From positions 1 to 42,838 of the forward strand of contig JAITIX010000136.1 of NCBI GenBank assembly GCA_031279205.1: a stretch of 42,838 bases of DNA, written 5' to 3'. The position numbers and the translations under genes are program-made. Of this stretch, positions 1-9,439 are shown piece after piece (within the stretch, counting starts at the first letter, position 1; every line of letters begins with the position of its first letter). This DNA is from Treponema sp. (GTDB lineage: Bacteria > Spirochaetota > Spirochaetia > Treponematales > Breznakiellaceae). The notes under the pieces are model-generated. The model did not search any database. It was not told where the DNA came from and saw only the letters and a list, made by a program, of their open reading frames with translations.

Positions 1-13
1 GTTATCCGAGATT

Positions 14-298
14 ATGCAGTGGATCAAGTGCAATTTCGCGAAGAAGTGGAACAAAATGCACGACACTCATGGGCATGTATGGGGAGAGCGCTTTTTCTCG
101 AAGATTATCTGGAATAAAACCCAGTTTGAAGAGGCATCCGCATATATTGATAATAATCCAGTGAAAGCATGTTTGGTAGCGGATGCGAAAGCATGGGTGT
201 TTGGAGGATTGTTTCACAAACTATGGAGGATAGTGAGGCTTATTGATGTTCCCTTGGCAGGCACGCTGTTTTTCCCAGCAAGTACCGGTGTACCCTAA
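14..298 (+). CDS. C-terminal part of REP-associated (Y1/IS200-like) tyrosine transposase, truncated by window edge or a remnant
   Basis: Protein contains GHVWGERFFSKII...ASAYIDNNPVKACLV, resembling the C-terminal part of TnpA_REP/RAYT proteins. Confidence 0.7.
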   Translation: MQWIKCNFAKKWNKMHDTHGHVWGERFFSKIIWNKTQFEEASAYIDNNPVKACLVADAKAWVFGGLFHKLWRIVRLIDVPLAGTLFFPASTGVP

Positions 299-313
299 CC
301 GCTTGTCACGACA

Positions 314-327
314 GGGGGGGGGGGGGG
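314..327. repeat. Homopolymeric G tract (14 G)
   Basis: Direct reading: acaGGGGGGGGGGGGGGaca. Confidence 0.9.
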
Positions 328-352
328 ACAAGGTAGTAACGGTGTCAGACAC

Positions 353-552
353 AACGACAGGTGCCTTGCCTGAACAGTGTCATAACGGTGTCAGACGACA
401 AACACGACAGGTGCCTTGCCTGTAACAGTGTCAGACACGGAACGTAGAACCCAACGACAGGTGCCTTGCCTGAACAGTGTCATAACGGTGTCAGACGACA
501 AACACGACAGGTGCCTTGCCTGTAACAGTGTCAGACACGGAACGTAGAACCC
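353..552. repeat. Two perfect tandem copies of a 100-bp unit, each made of two ~50-bp half-units (REP/BIME-like)
   Basis: 353-452 is identical to 453-552; cgacaggtgccttgcctg recurs at 355, 405, 455, 505. Confidence 0.92.
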
Positions 553-595
553 AATGACCTACAGACATCACTCATTGACCTACAGATTGATGTCC

Positions 596-1666
596 TCAGC
601 GCTCAGTGTAGTTTTGCGTTATCCAGTTCTGGTATTCGCCACTGCGAATCTGAGCGATCCAGTCAGGGTGCGAAAGATACCAGTCTACGGTCTGTTCCAA
701 ACCTTCCTCAAAGCCGACGCTCTGCCGCCAGCTCAGTTCGCGCTTTAGCTTGGAGCAGTCAATGGCATAGCGCCGGTCGTGACCAGGGCGGTCTTTTACA
801 TAGGTAATGGTTACTTCAATTGTTTGGCGATTGAGGCTTGCCTTGTTCGCCACAATGCCAATGAGCGTATTGAGCAGGCGTATGTTTTCCCACTCGTTCT
901 CCCCGCCAGCGTTGTACTTTTCGCCCTCACGACCATGTGTCAGGATGCGCCAGATCGCGGAAACGTGATCAAGCACATAGAGCCAGTCGCGGATGTTCTT
1001 CCCGTCGCCATAAATAGGCAGGGGTTTACCCTCAATCATGTTAAGAATCATGAGCGGGAGGAACTTTTCAGGGAACTGATAGGGACCATAGTTGTTCGAG
1101 CAGTTCGAGAGGGTTATGGGCAAGCCGTAGGTGTGATGATACGCCATCGCCAGGTGATCGCTTGATGCCTTGCTCGCGGAATAGGGCGAGCGGGGATCAT
1201 AGGGTGTGTGTTCGTTAAATGCGCCGGTTTCCCCAAGCGAACCGTACACCTCGTCCGTGCTGACGTGGTGAAAGAGAACGCCGTCTCTGTCTCTCCATGC
1301 GTTTCGCGCCACGTCGAGTAGGGTGAACGTACCTATCACGTTGGTTTTGATAAAAGCTTCTGGTCCCTGTATTGAACGGTCAACATGGCTTTCAGCGGCA
1401 AAGTGTACCACTGTATCAATCGCGTATTTGTAGAAGGTTTCTTCGATAAAGGCGCGGTCGCAGATGGAGCCGCGCTCAAAGAAGTAGCGTTTGCCGCCAA
1501 AGGCTTTATCGATGTCGCTCAGGCTGGCGGGGTTTCCCGCGTAGGTGAGGGCGTCGAGGTTTATGATTCTGCCATCAAAATCGGGCATGGCCAGGAGCGC
1601 ACGGATAAAGTTAGAGCCGATGAAGCCCATGCCGCCGGTTACCAGAAGGTTGTTTAGCTTCCTCAT
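596..1666 (-). CDS. rfbB: dTDP-glucose 4,6-dehydratase
   Basis: Extended SDR: TGGMGFIGSNFIR, YSASKASSDHL, SNNYGPYQFPEKFLPLMI. Confidence 0.96.
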   Translation of the reverse strand: MRKLNNLLVTGGMGFIGSNFIRALLAMPDFDGRIINLDALTYAGNPASLSDIDKAFGGKRYFFERGSICDRAFIEETFYKYAIDTVVHFAAESHVDRSIQGPEAFIKTNVIGTFTLLDVARNAWRDRDGVLFHHVSTDEVYGSLGETGAFNEHTPYDPRSPYSASKASSDHLAMAYHHTYGLPITLSNCSNNYGPYQFPEKFLPLMILNMIEGKPLPIYGDGKNIRDWLYVLDHVSAIWRILTHGREGEKYNAGGENEWENIRLLNTLIGIVANKASLNRQTIEVTITYVKDRPGHDRRYAIDCSKLKRELSWRQSVGFEEGLEQTVDWYLSHPDWIAQIRSGEYQNWITQNYTER

Positions 1667-2592
1667 TGTTTTAACTCCTTGAGGAATCGCTCAAGACTCT
1701 CTTCCCATGTCGGAATAAGGATGCCTAGCTCATTTCTGATGCGGTCATTATCCAGCACCGAGTAGTCTGGGCGCGTAACCTTTGAGGGATACTCCTCGCT
1801 GCTGCACGGCTTCACTTCGCAGTCCTTGGTGAGAAGCCCCAGTTCCCGTGCTTTGTGGTAAATGGCGCGGACAAAGTCGAACCAGGTGGTGTCGCCATCG
1901 TTGGTGTAATGGTATATGCCGAAGAATGGGACATTATGCGGCGGCGGCGCTAGGCATGTCGGATGCTTAACCGCGTCGATCATCTTGCAGATGGTGTCCG
2001 CGAGGTCATGTGTCCAGGTGGGACTACCGCGCTGGTCGTTGACCACGGAAATCGTGTCCCGTTCCCGCATGAGCCGCAACATGGTGGTTACGAAGTTATT
2101 GCCGTATTTGCCGTAGAGCCACGCGGTTCTGATGATATAAGCGCATGGTGTGTTTTCCATGACACGGACTTCCCCGTCGCGCTTGCTTGTGGCATAGACG
2201 CCGATGGGATTGGTAACGTCGTCTTCAAGGTAGGGACGCTTCTCACCGGTTCTGTTGTATGTGCCGAAGACATAGTCGGTTGAGAGGTGGATGAAGCGCG
2301 CGTGCAGTTTGTACGCAAGCGCGGCGGTGTTTCCTGGCCCGTCAACGTTGAGGCGGCGACAGGTTTCAGCGTCGTCCTCAGCCTTATCAACGGCTGTGTA
2401 GCCGGCGCAGTTCACGAGCCAGTTGATGCGCTTGCCTTCCTCCGCCTCTTTAGCGTTAGCAAAGGCTTCGAGGGCAGCTGGGTCGGTGATGTCTATTTCG
2501 CGGTCAGTGCCGGCAAAGTCGAGTCCGCGCTCGGCAAAGAGTAGGGATAGCTCGGTGCCAAGCATACCTTTGTTACCAATAAGCCAAATCAT
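1663..2592 (-). CDS. rfbD: dTDP-4-dehydrorhamnose reductase
   Basis: GNKGMLGTEL, LSTDYVF, RTAWLYGKYGNNFV; overlaps rfbB by 4 bp. Confidence 0.95.
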   Translation of the reverse strand: MIWLIGNKGMLGTELSLLFAERGLDFAGTDREIDITDPAALEAFANAKEAEEGKRINWLVNCAGYTAVDKAEDDAETCRRLNVDGPGNTAALAYKLHARFIHLSTDYVFGTYNRTGEKRPYLEDDVTNPIGVYATSKRDGEVRVMENTPCAYIIRTAWLYGKYGNNFVTTMLRLMRERDTISVVNDQRGSPTWTHDLADTICKMIDAVKHPTCLAPPPHNVPFFGIYHYTNDGDTTWFDFVRAIYHKARELGLLTKDCEVKPCSSEEYPSKVTRPDYSVLDNDRIRNELGILIPTWEESLERFLKELKQ

Positions 2593-2593
2593 G

Positions 2594-3199
2594 TTAAAGC
2601 TCCGTAAAAGCGCTCAGGCGCTTGTCTTTTTCGGACAGGATATAGTCCATGCCAATATCAAGCCAGTTAATTGCCAGCGTGGGATCATTCCAGATAATGC
2701 CGGCTTCGTCTTCGGCGTGATAGAATTCGGTACACTTGTACGCAAACAGGGTTGTGGGGCTTAAGACCAGAAAGCCGTGGGCAAAGCCAGGGGGTATATA
2801 GAACTGGTTCTGCTTTTCCCCGCTTAAAACGACCCCGTGCCACTGCCCCCGTGTGGGCGAATCCGGGCGTATGTCCACGGCTACATCAAACACCGCGCCC
2901 GCAAGCACGCGCACGAGCTTGCCCTGGGGATACTTCCGCTGGAAGTGCAAGCCACGCAACACGCCCTTCACGGAACAGGATTCGTTATCCTGCACAAAAC
3001 GCATTGACAATCCAGCGTTCTGAAAGTCGCGTTCAGAATACGTCTCCAGAAAGTAGCCCCGACCGTCTTTGAAAACACGCGGTTGAAGCTCGTACAGTCC
3101 TTTGATAGGACAGGGGGTAAAGGTAAATGGAATCTTTTGTTCCTCCTTGTTTAGGTATCTGACGCTATGAGCGTTTAACCACAGATTACTCAGACTCAC
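2594..3199 (-). CDS. rfbC: dTDP-4-dehydrorhamnose 3,5-epimerase (start uncertain, see finding)
   Basis: GLYELQPRVFKDGRGYFLETYSERDF, VLRGLHFQ, PPGFAHGFLVLS. Confidence 0.95.
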   Translation of the reverse strand: MSLSNLWLNAHSVRYLNKEEQKIPFTFTPCPIKGLYELQPRVFKDGRGYFLETYSERDFQNAGLSMRFVQDNESCSVKGVLRGLHFQRKYPQGKLVRVLAGAVFDVAVDIRPDSPTRGQWHGVVLSGEKQNQFYIPPGFAHGFLVLSPTTLFAYKCTEFYHAEDEAGIIWNDPTLAINWLDIGMDYILSEKDKRLSAFTEL

Positions 3200-3244
3200 G
3201 GACGAACGCGGATTGCTGGTTACTCATCTGTGGTTTTGGCACCA

Positions 3245-4129
3245 CTAATGCACTGGTTGTTCCAAGGCGATGTATCTGAGGTATTTACCATACTCGGTCT
3301 TATAGCTGGCGGCAAGTTCGAGTATGGCGTTCTGTGAAATCCAGCCATTGGTAAAGGCGATTTCCTCAATGCAGGAAACATACATGCCCTGCCACTTCTG
3401 AATGGTAGCGATGAAGTTGCCAGCTTCAAGCAAGCCATCGTAGGTGCCGGTATCGAGCCACGCCATGCCTCGTCCAAGGATATCCACTGAGAGTCGCCCC
3501 CTGGCAAGGTAGGCGTTATTCACCGCCGTGATCTCGATTTCGCCGCGTGCCGAGGGCTGTATACTCTTGGCTATGCTCACCACCTCGTTATCGTAGAAGT
3601 AGAGACCCGGAACCGCGTAATGCGACTTGGGCTGTTTCGGCTTCTCTTCAATTGAAAGCGCCTTGCCGTCCGCGTCAAACTCAACCACACCATAAGCAGT
3701 GGGGTCTTTCACATAATAGCCGAAAATTGCGCCGCCGCCATTCCGCGTGATCCGCGTGCCCGCGTCCCGAAGCGTATCGCTGAACCCCCGACCATAGAAC
3801 ACGTTGTCCCCAAGCACTAGGGCACACGAATCCACCCCGATAAATGATTCCCCGATAATGAATGCGTCGGCAAGTCCACGCGGCTTTTCCTGTACCGCGT
3901 ACTCAAAGTGCATCCCCAGCCAGTCCCCATGACCCAGAAGTTCCTTAAACAGGTGAATGTCCCGCAGTGTAGAAATAAATAACACCTCCCTGATCCCCGC
4001 CAGCATCAACACTGATAGGGGATAGTAGACCATTGGCTTGTCGTAGAGGGGCAGGATTTGCTTAGAGACCACCTTGGTAATCGGATACAGACGTGTACCA
4101 GACCCGCCGGCAAGAATAATACCTTTCAT
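3245..4129 (-). CDS. rfbA: Glucose-1-phosphate thymidylyltransferase
   Basis: [18 protein letters not shown]...[24 protein letters not shown]. Confidence 0.97.
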   Translation of the reverse strand: MKGIILAGGSGTRLYPITKVVSKQILPLYDKPMVYYPLSVLMLAGIREVLFISTLRDIHLFKELLGHGDWLGMHFEYAVQEKPRGLADAFIIGESFIGVDSCALVLGDNVFYGRGFSDTLRDAGTRITRNGGGAIFGYYVKDPTAYGVVEFDADGKALSIEEKPKQPKSHYAVPGLYFYDNEVVSIAKSIQPSARGEIEITAVNNAYLARGRLSVDILGRGMAWLDTGTYDGLLEAGNFIATIQKWQGMYVSCIEEIAFTNGWISQNAILELAASYKTEYGKYLRYIALEQPVH

Positions 4130-4262
4130 TAGCCTTTACTATATCCCTTTGGCGTGCTGTTATCAAGCAAAGCCATTGGATATTACTGCTATTTGCTTAT
4201 GAAGCGCCTCTTTTTACCGATATAGAACTCAGTACAGTAAATATCGGGAGGGAAACTATACT

Positions 4263-5084
4263 ATGATACGAAGTTGGTACACTGGCGCAAGTGGAATGAG
4301 GGCGCAACAGTATCGGTTGGACGCGATTGCCAATAACCTGGCTAATGTGGACGCTGACGCTTATAAGAAAGACGTGGTCTCGTTCAAGTCATTCCCTGAA
4401 ATGCTCATGCGGCGCATGAATGACGATGGAGTGCATACCAACCCTATGGGTTCGGTTGATTCAGCCCCCATCATCGGTAAGCTGGGAACAGGCGTTGAGC
4501 TGAACGAGTTGTTCACCAATTTTGAGCAGGGCGGACTCAAGCAAACAGACAGCGACCTCGACCTTGCCCTTGACGGCGAGGGCTTTTTCGTTGTCTCAAC
4601 CCCCTGGGGCGAGCGCTATACGCGGAACGGGTCCTTCCAGCTTGGCAAAGAGGGCTATCTCGAAACCAAAGAAGGCTATCCGGTGCAGGGTGAAAATGGT
4701 TCCATGAGGATTGGCAATAACGAGTTTCAGGTTGATAAGCTCGGCAGGGTGTGGATAAACATGCTTAATGAGCAGGGTGCAAGTGAAAACACGCTTGTTG
4801 ATACCCTGAAACTCGTGGAGTTCGACATTGACCGGTATCTGCAAAAACAAGGCTCCAGCCTCTACCGTTCCACCGATGTATCGGGCGACGCTCAGGTTCT
4901 TGGAATTGAGGACCGTCCGCGGGTAATACAGGGCTTCACTGAGGCTTCCAACGTAGACCCGGTTATTGAGATGGTTCAGATGATCGAGGTGAACCGCGCG
5001 TATGAAGCCAACCAGAAGGTGATTCAGAGCGGCGACACCATGCTCGGAACGCTCATCAATCAAGTAGCCAGAGTGAGTGGCTAA
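4263..5084 (+). CDS. flgF: Flagellar hook-basal body (rod) protein, FlgF/FlgG family
   Basis: MIRSWYTGASGMRAQQYRLDAIANNLANVDADAYKKD; C-terminal EVNRAYEANQKVIQSGDTML. Confidence 0.88.
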   Translation: MIRSWYTGASGMRAQQYRLDAIANNLANVDADAYKKDVVSFKSFPEMLMRRMNDDGVHTNPMGSVDSAPIIGKLGTGVELNELFTNFEQGGLKQTDSDLDLALDGEGFFVVSTPWGERYTRNGSFQLGKEGYLETKEGYPVQGENGSMRIGNNEFQVDKLGRVWINMLNEQGASENTLVDTLKLVEFDIDRYLQKQGSSLYRSTDVSGDAQVLGIEDRPRVIQGFTEASNVDPVIEMVQMIEVNRAYEANQKVIQSGDTMLGTLINQVARVSG

Positions 5085-5097
5085 AGGAATAGTATTT

Positions 5098-5898
5098 ATG
5101 GTACGAAGTTTATATACTGGCGCGTCCGGTATGCTGGGTCAGCAGGCGAACATTGACACGATCTCGAACAATCTCGCCAACGTAAACACCACTGGCTATA
5201 AAAAGATGCGGGCTGATTTTGAGGACCTGCTTTACCAGACTGTTAAAACCGCTGGAACACCGGCTACTGAAGATACCACTGTGCCGGTTGGCATACAGAT
5301 GGGGCATGGCGTCAGGCTTGCGACAACCCAGCGCATGTTCTCACAGGGTTCGCCGCAAAGTACGGAAAATCCGACTGACATGGCGATCATAGGTGATGGA
5401 TTCTTCCGTATCCAAATGTACGATGGAAGCTATGCCTATACCCGCAACGGGGCGTTTCAGGTGGACTCAAACGGGCGTATGGTTACGGCGTATGGTTACT
5501 GGCTTTTGCCGGACATCGTGATGCCGGAGGGCTTTCTGCCGGAAACGATCTCGGTTGCCAAAGACGGGCGGGTTTCGGTAGTTGTGCCGCAGATCAATGA
5601 CAATGAAGCCATTGATGTGGGACAGATTGACCTGTACCGTTTCCCCAATCCTGTGGGGCTGACGGCGGTTGGAGAAAACCTCTTCAAGATAACCGAAGCC
5701 TCTGGCGATCCCATTGCGGGGCGACCTGGTTATGAGGGCATGGGGCAGATTCAGCACAAGTTCCTTGAAATGTCTAATGTATCGGTTGCCAAAGAGATGG
5801 TTGACCTTATCGTTGCCCAGCGGGCTTATGAGTTCAACTCCAAGACTATCCAGACCAGCGATTCCATGCTCGGTATCGCTGCAGGTCTAAAGCGCTAA
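5098..5898 (+). CDS. flgG: Flagellar distal rod protein FlgG
   Basis: MVRSLYTGASGMLGQQANIDTISNNLANVNTTGYKK; C-terminal VDLIVAQRAYEFNSKTIQTSDSML. Confidence 0.93.
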   Translation: MVRSLYTGASGMLGQQANIDTISNNLANVNTTGYKKMRADFEDLLYQTVKTAGTPATEDTTVPVGIQMGHGVRLATTQRMFSQGSPQSTENPTDMAIIGDGFFRIQMYDGSYAYTRNGAFQVDSNGRMVTAYGYWLLPDIVMPEGFLPETISVAKDGRVSVVVPQINDNEAIDVGQIDLYRFPNPVGLTAVGENLFKITEASGDPIAGRPGYEGMGQIQHKFLEMSNVSVAKEMVDLIVAQRAYEFNSKTIQTSDSMLGIAAGLKR

Positions 5899-5902
5899 GA
5901 TC

Positions 5903-6301
5903 ATGGGCATAGACAGTATTGGATCCTTATACCTTAATGAATCGCGTTTCTCACTTTCGACCGGCGTTTCGAGCGAGACGCCGTCTACTGGAACCAGCTT
6001 TGCGTCTATGCTAGACAAGGCGGTGAACCAGTCTGCTATTTCCAGCAAAAGCGCGAAGCCGCATATCGACAAGACAGACACGCTCTACGAGCAGTGCGAG
6101 GCGCTTGAAACCTTTCTTATCAAGAACCTGATCAGTGGAATGCGTTCCACTGTGCTGAAATCGGGCTTCATTGACAACAGTTTCGCCGGCAAGATGTACG
6201 AGGATATGCTCTACGACGAGTATGCCAAAGACTACAGCAAGAACGCGAACTTCGGCTTGGCGGAACTGGCTTACCTTGAACTCACTGGTCAGCGCGGCTG
6301 A
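5903..6301 (+). CDS. Rod-binding protein (FlgJ N-terminal domain type)
   Basis: CEALETFLIKNLISGMRSTV...FAGKMYEDMLYDEYAKDYSK; directly downstream of flgG. Confidence 0.82.
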   Translation: MGIDSIGSLYLNESRFSLSTGVSSETPSTGTSFASMLDKAVNQSAISSKSAKPHIDKTDTLYEQCEALETFLIKNLISGMRSTVLKSGFIDNSFAGKMYEDMLYDEYAKDYSKNANFGLAELAYLELTGQRG

Positions 6302-7823
6302 TCCGGGTGCGTAAGTTGCGAGAGAGGGTGTAAAAGCGCGAGAGGTTTTCGCGGGGGGCTATGCTTGTTCGTATGTCGGAGAGGCTGACGGGGTATGGTT
6401 CAAAATAGAGCAGGCGGTTTCCCCAGAAGCCAAGCATGATGAAAAGCCCGTCCTCGCCACCCAGTTGATGGGTGTCCCACATATCGCCGAATACATAATC
6501 GCCCAGTGACCAAAAAACCGGCTTGTCCTGTATCCACTCAAAGCCTTGCACAACGTGAGGATGCGAGCCAATGAGCAAGTCGGCCCCACTGTCAATGAGG
6601 CCGGTATAGATCGCTCTGGTCGCTTCGTCCGGCTCATCCGTCCATTCTTCCCCGCCGTGAAACAGCACGATGTCAAGAACCGTATCATCTGTTGAAAACT
6701 GAGCCTTGAGCTTCGCTGCTCCATCCTTCCCCGTGTGAAGCAGTCCGGCCTTGTCCTCAGTGGCGGCGACGCTCAATCCGTCCCAGCCATTTTTTTCCTG
6801 TGGAAACGATGCGATGCCAAAGACCCGCGCCACGCCCTCAAACACAAATGGCGTTGCCGCCTCCGCCTCATTCAGCCCCACGCCTAGAATCCCGATTCCA
6901 GCCTCTTTGAGATATCTGAGCGAATCAAGCAGCCCCTCGTCCCCATAATCAAAGGTATGATTATTGGCGAGTAGCACTGCGTCTACACCAGAGGCACGTA
7001 GAGCCGGCATTGACAACGGCGTACAGCGGAAGTTATACGTCTTTGGAACCGCCGTCCCCCGATCCGTTACCGCGCACTCAAGGTTGATGAGCGCGAGATC
7101 CGCTGCAGCAAGGAATTCAGCAGTTCCACCGAAAATGCTCTGTGGCCCCTCAGCCATAAGCAACTTATCCGCGCCGCGATCCAGCAGTACATCGCCGCCG
7201 GACGCAACCCAGAACAATGTCGGACGCTCTGCCCTTGGCGCGTTGTCGCCCAACACCACTGCGTTTAACGCCGCTTGAAGCGCCGCATCAAGCTCACTGA
7301 TGAGCGCCGGGGGCTCTTTGCCCTGCGTGTTCTGTATTGTAACGCCGACCTTCCTGACAAGTGGGTAATCCTCATCCGCGACGCTGAAATCATCCACCCG
7401 CAGAGCAACAAAGGGAGGCTGTAGTTCTGTGATGGGAACAAGGTCTTCCTGACCGGCCAGGCAACGGATGTAGCTCGTATTAGTACGGCCATTCAGCGGA
7501 TCTTCACGCGGCACAAACCATGTGCGCGAAAGAACGATGCCCTCCTCAATCCGCTCATGTTCCCATGCTGAAAAAAAGCTAATGTGAATATCAGCGGTCT
7601 CGTGAGACGCGGTGTCTGACACCGCTACTTCAAACAGCCGGATACCCAGCGCCTCAAGCCGTTCCACCTCATTCAGAAAATCGCGCACAAAGACTTCCTC
7701 AGCCTCATAGCGGTTCGGGTAATCAACAGTCAGATACCATATGGTATCAGCCGTATTCGCGTTTTTGGCGCAAGCAGCCATCAACATCATCATGCCGAGT
7801 AGCAACAGGTATACTTTTTTCAT
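6282..7823 (-). CDS. CapA-family (poly-gamma-glutamate synthesis-type) lipoprotein
   Basis: LFWVASGGDVLLDRG...FIGSHPHVVQG-like motifs (DLLIGSHPHVVQGFEW, LLANNHTFDYGDEGL); N-terminal MKKVYLLLLGMMMLMAACAKN lipobox, start at internal Met. Confidence 0.85.
   Translation of the reverse strand: MKKVYLLLLGMMMLMAACAKNANTADTIWYLTVDYPNRYEAEEVFVRDFLNEVERLEALGIRLFEVAVSDTASHETADIHISFFSAWEHERIEEGIVLSRTWFVPREDPLNGRTNTSYIRCLAGQEDLVPITELQPPFVALRVDDFSVADEDYPLVRKVGVTIQNTQGKEPPALISELDAALQAALNAVVLGDNAPRAERPTLFWVASGGDVLLDRGADKLLMAEGPQSIFGGTAEFLAAADLALINLECAVTDRGTAVPKTYNFRCTPLSMPALRASGVDAVLLANNHTFDYGDEGLLDSLRYLKEAGIGILGVGLNEAEAATPFVFEGVARVFGIASFPQEKNGWDGLSVAATEDKAGLLHTGKDGAAKLKAQFSTDDTVLDIVLFHGGEEWTDEPDEATRAIYTGLIDSGADLLIGSHPHVVQGFEWIQDKPVFWSLGDYVFGDMWDTHQLGGEDGLFIMLGFWGNRLLYFEPYPVSLSDIRTSIAPRENLSRFYTLSRNLRTRISRADQ
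7606..7699. repeat. 94-bp direct repeat, copy A (inside capA-like gene)
   Basis: Identical to 7868-7961 by eye. Confidence 0.9.
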
Positions 7824-7867
7824 AATAAGCTGATTATAGCTACTCGCGCGCATTAGCGCGACGCTCG

Positions 7868-7961
7868 GACGCGGTGTCTGACACCGCTACTTCAAACAGC
7901 CGGATACCCAGCGCCTCAAGCCGTTCCACCTCATTCAGAAAATCGCGCACAAAGACTTCCT
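7868..7961. repeat. 94-bp direct repeat, copy B (upstream of capA-like gene)
   Basis: Identical to 7606-7699, offset 262 bp; begins at the GCGGTGTCTGACACCGC palindrome. Confidence 0.9.
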
Positions 7962-8151
7962 GTCTGGCAGCGTACCTATCGGCGAAGTTTCCGCAAACAT
8001 GCTATGCGCCATATTATTCGCTCTAGAGCTCTTGGCTTTTTAGGGAATAGAGCGTAAACGAGTGAATTCTGTGGGTCAAGTTTAGCTTCTCACGGGCGTC
8101 TTATAGTTTTACTTGATTAAAGCCTTCCACTGCCGGATAATATACTTCATT

Positions 8152-8484
8152 ATGGAAAAACAACGAAAATATGACCGCTATAAAACGATGGCGCAGGCCA
8201 GAGTCCCCGCGCTTTTTGAGGGAGAGTCCTTGCTCAAGGATATCAGCGTTACTGGTTGTTGCATTGAATGTACAATGCAGGTTGAGGTACACCCCGATAC
8301 CAAGTATGCTATCGTGGTTGAACCCGAAGCTACTTCCCAAATCGAGCCATTTGAGCTAACAGCTGAATACCGCTGGAACCGTTCCAGCTTAGACGCTTGT
8401 ACCATCGGGTTCTTCATCGTGGAATCTCCCAAGGGCAAGCAGTTCCAGCGGTATGTTGATTACCTCGCCTATCACTCTAGCTAA
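8152..8484 (+). CDS. PilZ-domain protein
   Basis: MEKQRKYDRYKTMAQARV...LLKDISVTGCCIEC: RxxxR plus DxSxxG-like PilZ pattern. Confidence 0.75.
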   Translation: MEKQRKYDRYKTMAQARVPALFEGESLLKDISVTGCCIECTMQVEVHPDTKYAIVVEPEATSQIEPFELTAEYRWNRSSLDACTIGFFIVESPKGKQFQRYVDYLAYHSS

Positions 8485-9439
8485 GACAGGTCTGCTTCCT
8501 GGGCGCGTGTACGAGGCAGCATCTACCGGTGTTTACGCTGACAAGTATGCGGAAACGTGTCTGCGGGTGGAACTGGGACTTGCTGACTCTGGTAACACAT
8601 GGGGACCGCTTTTTTACAGTGAGACGCGGGAACCAGTCTTCTGGGCGCGGAATATCTGGCTCAGTCCCTTCCTGCTTGAGTTTGATTCGATAGGGTCCGT
8701 TGCTACTGCGTTGCGAGGCATACAGCGTAACTGGCATCCCACCTTGTTTACCCACTGGCGCAGAGCCGCGCTTATCCAAAGTCGTTTGCCACCGATGTCG
8801 CTCAAGCCGCGTCCATTTCCGTGGCTGCTTCCTGATGCTTCTGTTGGCGCGTGGACTTTGCTGGATGAACATACCCTGCTCGCCTCGGCGAACTGTTCCA
8901 GTCCCTTCCCTGGCGGTGTTATTCAATTCGAGGAAGACAAGAACGGCCCGCCAAGTCGCGCCTATCTCAAGCTCTGGGAGGCGCTTGTCCGCTGTCGCGT
9001 ATGGCCTCATACCGGAGATCGTTGCCTTGACGCAGGCGCGAGTCCGGGCGGCTGGACATGGACGCTTGCCCGCTTGAAGGCCAATGTGATCGCGGTGGAT
9101 CGCGCACCGCTTGCCGAGCAGGTGGCGCGTATGCCCGGCGTGAGTTTCACGCGACATGACGCTTTCAGCCTACAGCCTGAAGACATTGGCCCCATTGACT
9201 GGCTTTTCTGCGACGTGATCTGCTATCCCGACCGCTTGTACGAATGGATAGAAAAGTGGCTCGCCGCCGATCTCTGCCAGAACTTTGTTTGCACGATAAA
9301 AACCCAGGGCGCGAACACAAGGCGGAACTTAAGCGATACACTCCGCCGTTTCACCACTCTCGGCGGGCAAGTGATACACCTCTATCATAACAAGCATGAG
9401 CTAACCTGGTTAAAAGTGAGTCGGCGTCCCGATGAATGA
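8453..9439 (+). CDS. SAM-dependent methyltransferase, RlmM/FtsJ-like (start uncertain)
   Basis: [30 protein letters not shown]...[11 protein letters not shown]...CTIKTQ. Confidence 0.72.
   Translation: MLITSPITLAKTGLLPGRVYEAASTGVYADKYAETCLRVELGLADSGNTWGPLFYSETREPVFWARNIWLSPFLLEFDSIGSVATALRGIQRNWHPTLFTHWRRAALIQSRLPPMSLKPRPFPWLLPDASVGAWTLLDEHTLLASANCSSPFPGGVIQFEEDKNGPPSRAYLKLWEALVRCRVWPHTGDRCLDAGASPGGWTWTLARLKANVIAVDRAPLAEQVARMPGVSFTRHDAFSLQPEDIGPIDWLFCDVICYPDRLYEWIEKWLAADLCQNFVCTIKTQGANTRRNLSDTLRRFTTLGGQVIHLYHNKHELTWLKVSRRPDE

Noticed and set aside
8477-9157. 226-aa minus-strand ORF opposite the methyltransferase gene
   Set aside because: Antisense shadow ORF; low-complexity Arg-rich product, and the plus strand has recognisable motifs.
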